Shown: positions 13,102-23,306 of the stretch, one piece after another | Numbering within the stretch: position 1 is the stretch's first letter | Layout: each line of letters starts with the position of its first letter | From: Phlebopus portentosus | Lineage: Eukaryota > Basidiomycota > Agaricomycetes > Boletales > Boletinellaceae | Reading direction: 5' to 3' | Length of the DNA stretch: 64,000 nt | Assembly (NCBI GenBank): GCA_037892935.1 | Contig: JAYXKI010000007.1 | Coordinates: 1,612,001-1,676,000 of the forward strand | Translations under genes and position numbers: made by a program | Notes under the pieces: model-generated | Database searches by the model: none | Told to the model about the DNA's origin: nothing | Seen by the model: the letters and a program-made list of their open reading frames with translations, nothing else

Positions 13102-14033
13102 CTCGTCCCTCCGACGCCCCGCCTATACGAAACTCCTTCACCCAGGCCCCCTTCTATTCGAAGATCGCTTTGCCCCACGCCGCTACAGGCCACCATACCC
13201 GAACTACCGGCGAACCAGCCTCGCCGCGAGCCTCCCATCCCACTCACTCGTCCCGCCGACGACCCGCCTATACGAAACTCCTTCGCCCAGGCCCCCTCCC
13301 ATTTGAAGATCGCTTCGTCCCACACCGCTATAGGCCACCATACCCAAACTACCGGCGAACCAGCCTCGCCGCGAGCCTCCCATCCCACTCACTCGTCCCG
13401 CTGACGACCCGCCTATACGAAACTCCTTCGCCCAGGCCCCCTCCCATTCGAAGATCACTTTGCCCCACGCCGCTACAGGCCACCATACCCGAACTACCGG
13501 CGAACCAGCCTCGCCGCGAGCCTCCCATCCCACTCACTCGTCCCGCCGATGACCCGCCTATATGAAACTCCTTCGCCCAGGCCCCCTCCCATTTGAAGAT
13601 CGCTTCGCCCCACGCCGCTATAGGCCACCATACCCGAACTACTGGCGAACCAGCCTCGCCGCGAGCCTCCCATCCCACTCACTCGTCCCGCCGACGACCC
13701 GCCTATATGAAACTCCTTCGCCCAGGCCCCCTCCCATTCAAAGATCGCTTCGCCCCACGCTGCTATAGGCCACCATACCCGAACTACCGGCGAACCAGCC
13801 TCGCCGCGAGCCTCCCATCCCACTCACTCGTCCCGCTGACGACCCGCCTATACGAAACTCCTTCGCCCAGGCCCCCTCCCATTCGAAGTTCGCTTCGCCC
13901 CACGCCGCTACAGGCCACCATACCCGAACTACCGGTGAACCAGCCTCACCGCTAGCCTCCCATCCCACTTACTCGTCCCGCCGACGATCCGCCTACACGA
14001 AACACCTTCGCCTAGGCCCCCTTCCATTAGAAC
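13102..14033 (+). repeat. 145-bp minisatellite, about 6.4 copies
   Basis: Copies begin with CTCGTCCC at 13102, 13247, 13392, 13537, 13682, 13827 and 13972, exactly 145 bp apart. Copies differ by a few transitions. Because 145 is not a multiple of three, frames through the array change each unit; the long apparent frames here are produced by the repeat and are not genes. Confidence 0.95.
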
Positions 14034-14224
14034 ACTACTTCGGCTTTCACCTATATTGGCCTCTACACTATAATACTGGCAACTTCACCTCGCCAAAAGC
14101 CGTCATACCCTCCGGTCAACCCGGATTACACTCGCCGAAAATATATAAAGCGGTCGGCGACCTACTCGCCGCCCCCAAAACACCTACCCTACAGATTACG
14201 AATACCATCGGCGCTCCTTACAAC

Positions 14225-15160
14225 ATGCCCCAGCTGGTTCCCAGCCTCGCCGAAGCGTTCCCATTCGCACCGGCAACACCACTACTCCAAGTCCCGCACC
14301 CAGTCCACTTCCCCCGCCATGCCCAACACCTCTTAGATTTCAACTTCGCCCAATTAATCACACTTCCCGGACACCCCATGCTCCTTTACCCATGGCACCC
14401 TGATTACACAGCTATACCAAATATTCTCATCGCCGCCCTTTGCAGTTTTCATCACCCCTGCCCCAACACGGCGACTCTAATCTTCCTGCTGTACATTTGG
14501 GCCTCGCCGGACGCCCAGCAACTCCTCTGTCAAGACCCACGCCTCTCCGGCGAAAACTGGGGATCATTTTGCGACCTCCTCGCCGACGCGTTTCCTGCGG
14601 CGATGCCGTTCCCTGCCAGACACGTTCCCGCGATGCTTCAGATCATCCCCGAACTCTTCGCCAGACACCATCTGACACCTGCCAACAAAGCGACACTCGT
14701 TTGCTGCATCCGAGAAATGCTCCACATCAGCAGCGCCCTCACTACTATCCCCATAATTCTTGGCGATGGCGTACTACCCAATGCCCCCTTCGCCATCCTC
14801 AGAGAAGCGCCTATTGCACTCAAAAACGCCGTCATTTACTCCGACGCCGCCTCAGAACTATCCCACAATGCCATAATCCAAGTCTTACGCCTCTTCGACG
14901 AGCGCGGCGATGATGATATACACGACTGCGCCGTCAACGTCATCGCCATTATACTCCAAGCACAACAGTATTCGCTCTCAGCAATCGCAGCCGCCCAGGA
15001 CATCGAAGAGCACCTCGCCGAGCTTCGGGAATCCATTGAACATCACCTATACCTCAACAATGTACCTCAACAAGATGCGGCGGACAGAGCCAACCCTCCA
15101 CCGCACACCGCCGCACCAATCCACGATCCACCGATGATCGATCTCACAACCGAAGACTAA
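14225..15160 (+). CDS. Extra sense-strand ORF of element 1, unknown function
   Basis: An uninterrupted 311-codon frame from the ATG at 14225 to TAA, ending about 125 bp before the 3' LTR. I do not recognise the protein. It has no signal peptide or zinc motif, is largely helical in appearance with several Leu/Ile/Ala-rich segments (for example NAIIQVLRLFDERGDDDIHD), and ends with an acidic tail (PMIDLTTED). It has stayed open although gag, pol and the antisense gene of the same element are broken. No equivalent is seen in element 2. It could be a captured host gene or a lineage-specific accessory ORF. Confidence 0.6.
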   Translation: MPQLVPSLAEAFPFAPATPLLQVPHPVHFPRHAQHLLDFNFAQLITLPGHPMLLYPWHPDYTAIPNILIAALCSFHHPCPNTATLIFLLYIWASPDAQQLLCQDPRLSGENWGSFCDLLADAFPAAMPFPARHVPAMLQIIPELFARHHLTPANKATLVCCIREMLHISSALTTIPIILGDGVLPNAPFAILREAPIALKNAVIYSDAASELSHNAIIQVLRLFDERGDDDIHDCAVNVIAIILQAQQYSLSAIAAAQDIEEHLAELRESIEHHLYLNNVPQQDAADRANPPPHTAAPIHDPPMIDLTTED

Positions 15161-15284
15161 TCCAGGAGCAAGTCACAGACATACCACCCAGTTACATCAC
15201 AACCCCCGCTCAACTTCGCCTAAAAACCTCCCCTACACTACCCAGCATTTTTTTTAATCCTTTTTTTACTTCGTCAGAAGGAGA

Positions 15285-15297
15285 TGTAGTGCGCCGC
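15285..15297 (+). repeat. 3' LTR of element 1, fragment 1
   Basis: The first 13 bp of the 3' LTR (TGTAGTGCGCCGC), preceded by a purine run AGAAGGAGA that is the likely polypurine tract. It is cut at 15297 by element 2 and resumes at 27359. Confidence 0.9.
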
Positions 15298-16926
15298 TGA
15301 AGAGTAAGTCTGAAGCTTGGGAACGTACGGAGTCGTTACGACCAGTTCCGCGGTGTTCCGACTGGTTTCGCTCGGTTTCGACTGGTTTTGCTCGAACGAG
15401 TGAACTTAGCAAGAACGCCATAGTCCAGATGGCACGTGCACCGTTCTTTGATCGGCCATCAAGACGGGAGAATCACGGCATCGAGTTTGCACGCGTCGAT
15501 CACAAGTCTCCGGACCTCGGATCCGCATTCCAGACAAAGAGATTTGACCCTGCAACCTCGTCCTCAGTCCCTCTCCTTTGTTAAACATCGCAGACTTACT
15601 TTGTCAGGCTAGCCAGAGCCCTTCCGAGTCGTTTCCCCGAGTTCCGCTTCGTTCCGCTCAAAGAGACCCGGTTCCGAAGGTTCCGCACATATTCTGACCT
15701 TTCTATATGCGTCCCCTTTAATCCATTATGCTCTCGTTCCAGACATGATTAGTATTGTTTCTTTTGACCTATATGTCCCTTAAACCATTCCTATGCGCTC
15801 CTCTCCTTTGTAGATAGCGATATGCTTTCCCTTTTCTTTATGACGTAGGTTCTCTGACCGCTGGGAGGCTCAGTCTTGGACGTTTAGTATAAATATAGCA
15901 CGACTCTCGTAGTAGAGGGAGAGCTTAGTGGGAGCTGAGTGGGAGCTTAGCTTGCAGTTCTCACATCGTCTCAAAGCCTCTCGACCTCTAGTCTACTTGT
16001 TCGTAGTGGACTCTCTCGTCTCTATAGTCTAATATACGACATTTCGTGTTCTGTACAGTCGATCGGTGATCTCTCTTCGCAGTAGAGCCGTTCGTGCGTT
16101 CGTATAGTTCGCCGTCATCGTATAAAGGCTTCCCTATCTTCTCTCACCCGAAACAAGACCCCCTCACGTGTTTCGATCTGTTTCGCCCGGTTTCGCTCGT
16201 AACCCAGTTACTCTGCGTGCCGCTCGCAATTTGGTCTCGCAACACCTTCTCCTCTCCATTGTCGTCGGGAAAGGACACCATATCATCCCTTTCCTCTTGA
16301 CTTTCCACTCTCCGCTTCCTCAAGACCAGCCCGGTGCTATTCCGCATCGTTTCGATCGGAAACGGTCGGTTCCATCGTCCCACACATATCCTTCGATTCT
16401 CTCAGTCCCCTTCCGTCATCATTTTGCACCTCCATCCCTCGCGTCACATTTCGATACACTCAGCAATTGTCTTTCGTCCATCGTATCGCGTTTCGAATCG
16501 TTACGCCGCGTTCCGACACTTAGACTACGAGTGAGATCGGCTGCAGTCGCTTGCCAGTGTGTTAGCACAGTCGATTAGTCACGTTCGGGTTGGTGGTTCG
16601 ACTAGCGTAGCTTAGTTAGTTCAGTTCTTGTGCCTTGGGTTAGTCGGCTTTAGTCCAGAGCTCGCAGTTGAGCCGGAGAGTCGATTTAGCCTTTGCACCG
16701 CCACCGTCGATCTCGGGAGAAGCCTACCCTCGGGATTCCTCCTCGAGCGCTCACCTCACATCCCCGGTCCTCTCCAAGCCCTTCCATTGTCTATCCCTAT
16801 TTCCCTCCACTCCTTCGTGCCCTTAGCTCGGGTGTAATTCTCTGCTGACTGTTTGAAGGTATTCTTGGGGCAGCCCCTCGAACTATACACTCCCTGTCCG
16901 GCATCAGAACGTCCACAGGAGTTTCA
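15298..16926 (+). repeat. 5' LTR of element 2
   Basis: A 1629-bp LTR from TGAAGAGTAAGTC to GGAGTTTCA, repeated at 25730-27358. It contains a TATA box at 15888-15895 and is followed by a PBS at 16929-16944. Short frames within it recur in both copies because the LTRs are nearly identical. Confidence 0.95.
15888..15895 (+). promoter_or_regulatory. TATA box in LTR of element 2
   Basis: TATAAATA lies within the LTR, upstream of a long leader; the same site is present in the 3' LTR at 26320-26327. Its position fits a retrotransposon promoter at the U3/R boundary. Confidence 0.6.
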
Positions 16927-16928
16927 AG

Positions 16929-16944
16929 TGGAGCCCACGGCGAG
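16929..16944 (+). other. Primer binding site of element 2
   Basis: TGGAGCCCACGGCGAG begins 2 nt after the LTR and matches the element 1 site at 15 of 16 positions. The primer tRNA is not identified. Confidence 0.7.
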
Positions 16945-17045
16945 GGGGATTTCACTGTCCAACCATTACGAATACCCCGCCAAATTCGTCTAGCAGACGA
17001 GTTACACGTAGCCAATCCGCTCGAGTCCCTGTAGAACATCAGGTT

Positions 17046-19439
17046 TTGCCGCCGACTCGAAGGCCGAGGATTGTCAATCGCAACTTACGTTCCGCTGCGG
17101 AAAACGCGGAACACAGCGAAACACCCTTGCGACAATCCGTTAGCGCCATTCCTTCCAACACCGATTCCCTAGATCATTCCCCATCTACCATCGCCGATTC
17201 AGAACTCCCCAACCTCTCATCCGTGCCAGCTTCCACCCCAGGCTCACCGAACAGACCAGCTAGCCCGCCTACCAATTACCAACTACCTACCGGAACTCAA
17301 CAGATCTTAGCCAGCAACACAGCGATAATAGCTCGTCTGTCTGCTAACGCTAACGTATTACAACAACTTACAAATCGACAAACCGCAATGGCGTACCAAC
17401 CGCCCTCGCGTGGGGACAAACGAGCCCCAGCGTTTGACGGCTCAGAACCAAAGGAACTCCCTAGGTTCTTCGAAGACGTTGCAGAAATCGCAAGACAGGC
17501 CGCGTGGAACGATAGAGATCACGTCCGAAAGTTCTTGTACTATGCGAAGACCGACGTCGCGGAACTTTGGGAGACTACCGACGAGATTAATGACCCGAAC
17601 CCTGATGTGGAGACGGTGAAGAGAGAGATTATAGCTCTATACCCGAGTCTCACGGCAGGGAAACGCTACTCCAAGGGAGAACTGGAGCATTTGGTCGTAG
17701 AACGGGCGAAGAAAGGGATCAAGAACCGAGAAGACCTAGGCGAATATCATCGAGAATTCGTCAGGCGCTCTAAGTATCTTATAACGAACGGAAAGATCTT
17801 GGAGTCCCAAGCTGACGAGATGTTCCTGATGGGAATTACAGGAGACCTTAGAGAGGCGCTCATTCGTCGTATCGAGATCAAGCTACCAGACCACGATTCA
17901 TCTACGCCTTACAAGATTAAAGACGTTCTCGAGCATTCGAATTTCGTGCTGGGAGGAAAGATTGTGGGGAGTTTTGGCAGTAACTTTCCACCCCCAGCTA
18001 CTGGAGAAGCTTCGACAAGTATCGTAAAGAAGGAAGAAGTGGATTTGGCCAAGGTAATGGATACGTTGAAGAGTTTTCAGGTTACGCTCGATGCCCTGAG
18101 CAAAGGGAACGTTCCGCATCGACCAGGGACGGAACGCAGCGAAACTCCGCGAAACCCAGTTTGCAACTTCTGCGGCGAAGCAGGACACTATATTCGATCG
18201 TGTACAAAGGTTCTCGAGTACATCCAAGCCGGAAAGTGCGTTAGGAGCCCGGATGGAAGGATTGTGTTGCCGAACGGCGGTCTCATTACAAGGTCGCTAC
18301 CGGGGAACAATCTCAAAGAACGAATCGATAGCTTTCACGCTAAAGCTCCGGCAACACACACAGTAGGGATGGTCGAGTCGGTCACGTCCGCTTATAGCCC
18401 TCAAGCTGGTCCAGCGTACGCATATAGTCACGACGAAGAAGATCAGGACGAGCAGGAAAACTACGACATCGAACGTTTGGAGATTTTGATTAACGAGGCG
18501 AAGAAGAAGGCAGCTGGTGGACGAAGAACGAAGCCCGATGGCGTAGAGATCCCGAGAGTTCAGCCTCATAAGAAGGCGCAGGCGAAACCGCAGCCCGCGC
18601 CACCGAGTGGCGCGCGGCCCTCGACAAGGTCACTCCAGTCACCGCAGCAGGACGACATTACCAGGAAATCACAACCCCAGTATAAATACGTCGTACCAAT
18701 AGAAGACTCGAGCGCAGTCTCCAACGTTCTGACTCGTACCCTCGATACCCCTATCACCATCAGCCAACGTGAACTCCTCTCAATCGCCCCGGACGTTAGG
18801 AAACAGATGAAGGAGCTGACGACGGCGAAGAGATACAACGCGGCTGAAGTCAAATATGGTGAGGTCGTGGATGATTCACTTACGTTACAAGTTGGGCGTT
18901 TCGCATCGGAACAAGTCGAAACAGGCGAAACGCTTTCGACGGAAGAAATACTGGCGCTCAGTGGACAAGGCGTCGCCGCAGAGGCATCCATGCCCCTCAG
19001 GACCGTTAGCGCGTTGATTGAAGACACTCTGGAAGTCGAATGCGTGCTTGACCAGGGAGCCGTAGTGTGTCTGCTCCGCGAAGACGTATGGGAGAAGCTT
19101 CAGATACCCCTATCCCCTGACAAAGGAATGATCCTCGAGACAGCAGACGCAGCTAGGTCATCTACCATTGGCATGATCTCAAACGCGAAGTTCACGATAG
19201 CCGGGATTGACGTTTCGCTCCAAGTGCAAGTCGTTCCGAACGCTCCCTTCCAGGCTTTGTTGGGGAGACCGTTTTTCGCTATTACGGAGTGCGAAACGAA
19301 GGATTACACGTCAGGTGACCAACATATCACCTTAACGGACCCGAACGATCGCAGAAAGCAAAGCAAAGTGGCCACCGGAATTCGAACGATCGCGCGAGGA
19401 CCACTTCCAAAGGGTTTTCCGCAAGCGTCGAGGAACTGA
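17046..19439 (+). CDS. gag: Element 2 Gag polyprotein with protease domain
   Basis: Structural polyprotein forming the virus-like particle. The open frame gives a basic N-terminus (PPTRRPRIVNRNLRS), a Ty3-type capsid region beginning near 17410 (DKRAPAFDGSEPKELPRF), a complete zinc knuckle CX2CX4HX4C (VCNFCGEAGHYIRSCTK, 18160-18210), a linker and a retropepsin-like domain (VECVLDQGAVVCLL near 19035, LLGRPFFA near 19260). The catalytic triplet reads DQG rather than the usual D-S/T-G. The frame has no ATG at its N-terminus: the listed start is TTG and the first ATG is at 17388, so the real start is uncertain. It ends with TGA at 19437-19439, inside the overlap with pol. Confidence 0.88.
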   Translation: MPPTRRPRIVNRNLRSAAENAEHSETPLRQSVSAIPSNTDSLDHSPSTIADSELPNLSSVPASTPGSPNRPASPPTNYQLPTGTQQILASNTAIIARLSANANVLQQLTNRQTAMAYQPPSRGDKRAPAFDGSEPKELPRFFEDVAEIARQAAWNDRDHVRKFLYYAKTDVAELWETTDEINDPNPDVETVKREIIALYPSLTAGKRYSKGELEHLVVERAKKGIKNREDLGEYHREFVRRSKYLITNGKILESQADEMFLMGITGDLREALIRRIEIKLPDHDSSTPYKIKDVLEHSNFVLGGKIVGSFGSNFPPPATGEASTSIVKKEEVDLAKVMDTLKSFQVTLDALSKGNVPHRPGTERSETPRNPVCNFCGEAGHYIRSCTKVLEYIQAGKCVRSPDGRIVLPNGGLITRSLPGNNLKERIDSFHAKAPATHTVGMVESVTSAYSPQAGPAYAYSHDEEDQDEQENYDIERLEILINEAKKKAAGGRRTKPDGVEIPRVQPHKKAQAKPQPAPPSGARPSTRSLQSPQQDDITRKSQPQYKYVVPIEDSSAVSNVLTRTLDTPITISQRELLSIAPDVRKQMKELTTAKRYNAAEVKYGEVVDDSLTLQVGRFASEQVETGETLSTEEILALSGQGVAAEASMPLRTVSALIEDTLEVECVLDQGAVVCLLREDVWEKLQIPLSPDKGMILETADAARSSTIGMISNAKFTIAGIDVSLQVQVVPNAPFQALLGRPFFAITECETKDYTSGDQHITLTDPNDRRKQSKVATGIRTIARGPLPKGFPQASRN
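19412..19418 (+). promoter_or_regulatory. Predicted -1 ribosomal frameshift heptamer (gag-pol), element 2
   Basis: The heptamer GGGTTTT is phased in gag as G|GGT|TTT, the X_XXY_YYZ arrangement of -1 slippery sites. The pol frame is -1 relative to gag and is open across this point, so slippage would join gag to pol 21 nt before the gag stop. Confidence 0.65.
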
Positions 19440-22400
19440 TTGAGAGAAATCGGCGAGACGAGAATGGTAGTAACCAATTGCCGGTTCAGGTATTTTCTTA
19501 TGATTTCGAATTTATCTCACACATGATCCCATCTCTTTTCAACCAACGATTGCCTTATTTATTAAACAAAAATTGCTATACTACTGACAAAGAAGAACGG
19601 TCATATCGTTCATGTGTTTTAGAAACCCCAGAAGAAGAAGACGCGGCAGTAATGGCTTACAAACGAGTAGCGCAGAAAGTCAGGCCGATCCCGGGAGTCC
19701 TTCCAGAAGAGTACAGGATCGTTCGAAGGCAGCATCCGGATCCGTTGAGAGGGATGCCCGAGATGCCAGTTGTACCGAAGCCGTTCGAACCCACGGGTCG
19801 TGTAACCGCCGAAAGGATGGAAGCGCTGAAGATCGACGAGAATACCTTTCTGTGGCCGGCGGAGAGGTTGTTAGTTAAGAATCTAATTATGTTGCAGGAA
19901 GAAGCATTAGCATGGACCGAATCCGAACGCGGAACACTCGATCCGACGTATTTCGACCCGATACGCATTCCCACGATACCGCATATACCGTGGCAGCACA
20001 AGAGCATTCCAATTCCCCCGGGAATTCATGACAAGGCCCTCGAGCTTATTCGAGAGAAGATTCGCAACGGGGTTATTGAACCGTCGAATTCGTCGTATCG
20101 ATCCAGATGGTTTTGCTTGGTAAAGAAAGACAAGGAAACGTTACGATCCATTATCGACTTGCAGGATCTTAATGCGGTTACGGTCAAGGATTCGGCAGTA
20201 CCACCGAACGTCGAAACGATCGCGGAGAGCAGTGGAGGACGAGCTTGTTACACGGAGTTGGATTTATTCGTTGCATTCGACCAAAGGAAGCTTGACGAAC
20301 ACTCACGAGATCTTACTACGTTCCAGACACCCTTGGGAACATTTCGAATGACGGTTCTACCAATGGGATACACCAATTCATTGCAGATTATGCATAACAA
20401 CGTGGCCTTTATCCTTCAGGACGAGATTCCGCACGTTACGAACCCTTTCGCAGACGATGCGCCCGGTTTAGGTCCGAAATCGCGATATGAGTTACCAGAC
20501 GGTTCGTACGAGACCATACCGGGAAACTCCGAGATTCGTCGTTTCGTGTATGAGCATATATGCGATGTGAACAGGATTTTGCAGCGAATGAAGGCGGTAG
20601 GTGGAACGTTTTCAGGGAAGAAGTTGGTGCCGTGTGTGGAGTCAGCGGTATTCGTTGGACACAAGTTAACGTACCAGGGACGCGAGCCAGACGATTCGAA
20701 AGTGCAGAAGATACGAGATTGGCCGCCATGTAGAACGCTGACCGAAGTCAGAGGATTTCTGGGAACGGTAGGAGTCCTTCGAATTTTCGTCAAGGATTAT
20801 TCGAAACTCGCTCGCCCGTTGTACCGCATGACAAGGAAGAACCAGATTTTCGCGTGGACAGAAGAAGAACAGAACGCAATGGACGAACTAAAGCGAGCCG
20901 TTATTATTTGCCCGGCGCTGTGCGCAATCGACTACGCGTCAGATAACGAAGTAATATTGGCGGTAGACTCGTCTATTATTGGAGTTGGTTGGTATTTAGG
21001 ACAAGAGCACTCGGACGGAAGGCGAAGGATCAATCGTTTCGGTTCTATTAACTGGAATCAGACCCAGGCATCGTATTCACAGCCGAAAATCGAGTTATAC
21101 GGCTTATTTCGAGCATTGCACGCGATGCGACTGTATCTCATCGGAGTCCGGAATCTAGTAGTCGAAATGGACGCAGCATACATCAAGGGGATGATCAACA
21201 ATCCCGACCTGCAGCCCAATGCGACCATTAACAGATGGATCGCAGGTATCCTTCTCTTCAGTTTCAAGCTCAGACACATCCCAGCAGCCGATTTCCGATG
21301 TACCGATGGATTATCCAGACGAAGAGCAGCCGAAGAAGACCCTCCTCCTGATGAAACGTACGAAGACTGGGTAGACGAAACGTACGGTTTTGCGATAGAA
21401 GAGCCGGTTTCGACATACCAAGTAGCGCAACAGGGCGGAACACCTAGCGAAACAGCGACCGAGGACCTATTTCCTTCTACGGAATCCGCGAGAAGGAAGG
21501 ATAGCCGCTTAGATGACGTCACGAAGCTAATCACGCATCTCACACGCCCAGACAATCTTAGCGATAGTGGCTATGCGAAGCTAATCAGGTACGCTGCTGA
21601 CTTCTTCGTGAAAGGAGGCCGTCTGTGGAGAAAGGCGCGGAACGGCCGGCACCAAGTCGTAATAGAAGCGAAACGCAGGTGGGACCTAGTCAAGCAAGCT
21701 CACGACGATCTAGGACACAAAGGAATTTTCTGCACTCGAATGCGACTGCTGGAGAGATTTTGGTGGCCGTCCTTAGGACAGGACGTGAAGTATTTCGTGC
21801 GCACCTGTCATGAGTGCCAGATACGCCAGACGAAGAATATTCTTATCCCACCGAACGTACCGGAGGTAGCCCCTCTGTTTCAACGCATCCATATTGACTC
21901 GAAGGTCATGCCGAAATCGAGTGGATTCCGGTATATCGTGCATGCGCGTTGTTCGTTAACCGCGTATCCCGAATTTAGACTTCTTCGAGAAGAAACTGGT
22001 AAGACCGTAGGCCAGTTTATCTTCCAGAACCTTTTGTGTCGATATGGAGCATGCCCCGAACTCGTTACCGATAACGGCACACCATTCGTTGCCGCGCTAG
22101 ATTACTTGAAGACGCGGTATCACATCAACCACATTCGGATTTCGTCATACAACTCACGCGCAAATGGATTAGTCGAACGCAGACATTTCGACGTACAGGA
22201 AGCCTTGATTAAAGCTGCAGACAGTAATGACAAGCGTTGGAGTGATCACGCTGACTCGGTATTTTGGGCAGAAAGAATCACGATCAACAGAGCAACAGGA
22301 ATGTCCCCGTATTACATGGCCCATGGAGTCGAAGCAGTTTTGCCTTTCGACCTCGCAGAAGCAACATACCTGGCACCACCGCTCGATTCGCCAGTTACGA

Positions 22401-22861
22401 CGTCGGAACTCATCGTAATACGTGCGAAACAACTCCAGAAACGTCCAGAAGAGTTGGATCGCGTTGCGAAACTCGTCATGAATGCAAGGCATGCATACGC
22501 GAAGCAGTTCGCCGAGGTGGAGAAGCATAGAATCAAGGACTACGACTTTCAGCCAGGAAGCCTCGTACTCTTGCGAAACACGCGTATCAAGATGGAACTC
22601 AATCGTAAAACGAAACCCCGCTATTTAGGCCCCTACGTGGTAGTTCGACGCACTCAAGGCGGTTCGTATATCGTCGCCGAACTTGATGGAGCGGTTTCGA
22701 AACTCCGAATAGCAGCGTTTCGCCTGGTTCCGTACTTCCCGCGATCGCATTTGACCGTTCCGGTGACCAAGCTCATTGGATCGGACGAAGATGACGACAT
22801 ACCCGAAATAGAAGATTCGCCAGAGAAATTCCCTGACGATGAGTCCCAAAATTCCGATTAA
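19412..22861 (+). CDS. pol: Element 2 Pol (reverse transcriptase, RNase H, integrase)
   Basis: Replication and integration enzymes of element 2. Entered by -1 frameshifting at 19412; the first ATGs in this frame are further down. RT lies around 20040-20500 with the catalytic block NPFADDAPGLGP (FADD where YIDD is found in element 1). RNase H follows (LAVDSSIIGVGWYLG), then the HHCC zinc domain (HDDLGHKGIF...CHECQIRQ), the DDE core (RIHIDSKVM, VTDNGTPF, GLVERRHFD) and the C-terminal GPY module (KTKPRYLGPYVVVRR). No chromodomain is seen. The frame is uninterrupted to TAA at 22861. Closely related to element 1 pol over the whole length. Confidence 0.93.
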   Translation, partial: GFSASVEELIERNRRDENGSNQLPVQVFSYDFEFISHMIPSLFNQRLPYLLNKNCYTTDKEERSYRSCVLETPEEEDAAVMAYKRVAQKVRPIPGVLPEEYRIVRRQHPDPLRGMPEMPVVPKPFEPTGRVTAERMEALKIDENTFLWPAERLLVKNLIMLQEEALAWTESERGTLDPTYFDPIRIPTIPHIPWQHKSIPIPPGIHDKALELIREKIRNGVIEPSNSSYRSRWFCLVKKDKETLRSIIDLQDLNAVTVKDSAVPPNVETIAESSGGRACYTELDLFVAFDQRKLDEHSRDLTTFQTPLGTFRMTVLPMGYTNSLQIMHNNVAFILQDEIPHVTNPFADDAPGLGPKSRYELPDGSYETIPGNSEIRRFVYEHICDVNRILQRMKAVGGTFSGKKLVPCVESAVFVGHKLTYQGREPDDSKVQKIRDWPPCRTLTEVRGFLGTVGVLRIFVKDYSKLARPLYRMTRKNQIFAWTEEEQNAMDELKRAVIICPALCAIDYASDNEVILAVDSSIIGVGWYLGQEHSDGRRRINRFGSINWNQTQASYSQPKIELYGLFRALHAMRLYLIGVRNLVVEMDAAYIKGMINNPDLQPNATINRWIAGILLFSFKLRHIPAADFRCTDGLSRRRAAEEDPPPDETYEDWVDETYGFAIEEPVSTYQVAQQGGTPSETATEDLFPSTESARRKDSRLDDVTKLITHLTRPDNLSDSGYAKLIRYAADFFVKGGRLWRKARNGRHQVVIEAKRRWDLVKQAHDDLGHKGIFCTRMRLLERFWWPSLGQDVKYFVRTCHECQIRQTKNILIPPNVPEVAPLFQRIHIDSKVMPKSSGFRYIVHARCSLTAYPEFRLLREETGKTVGQFIFQNLLCRYGACPELVTDNGTPFVAALDYLKTRYHINHIRISSYNSRANGLVERRHFDVQEALIKAADSNDKRWSDHADSVFWAERITINRATGMSPYYMAHGVEAVLPFDLAEATYLAPPLDSPVTTSELIVIRAKQLQKRPEELDRVAKLVMNARHAYAKQFAEVEKHRIKDYDFQPGSLVLLRNTRIKMELNRKTKPRYLGPYVVVRRTQGGSYIVAELDGAVSKLRIAAFRLVPYFPRSHLTVPVTKLIGSDEDDDIPEIEDSPEKFPDDESQNSD

Positions 22862-23306
22862 ATCATTCATTCCCTTCATATATGCTCCTGACTTAATTCC
22901 GATTCTCTCTCTCTCCTCTGATCAATTCTAATCTTCCAATTCTCCTTCTATAGTTTCGTCTCTGCTAGCGTGATCCACAATAGGATCTAACGCGTGTACT
23001 TTTACTTAATACGAAGTTCCGCACGGTTTCGCCGTTCAAAACAGCGGAACGACGGCGAAACGCCTCAATTCACTTCGTATCAGTTTCCTTTCATCCTATT
23101 CCTTGAATTCTTTGATCTATTCTTCTAGTCTTCACTCAGTCTCGCTCGATCGCACGTAAATTCACAAAAACCGAAACAAAATCGTATAAATTAACTATAA
23201 AAACAACTATGTACAGTACAAGTTATTTTTCTTTTTCTTTTGTCCTTTTCTTTTTCTATTTTACAAAAGTCCGACCAGGACATAGAGCATACGCGATGAT
23301 TATACT
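22862..23306. other. Element 2 intergenic region between pol and antisense gene
   Basis: Non-coding. Pol and the antisense gene converge here. It contains A/T-rich and pyrimidine-rich stretches (23175-23265) that could act as 3'-end signals for both transcripts. Confidence 0.5.

Noticed and set aside
13032..13968. Series of overlapping 109-120 codon frames on both strands
   Set aside because: Products of the 145-bp tandem repeat; the same peptide recurs in a new frame every unit.
16094..16837. Frames of 66-136 codons conserved at 26526-27269
   Set aside because: Conserved only because the two LTRs of element 2 are nearly identical; no start context or family motif.
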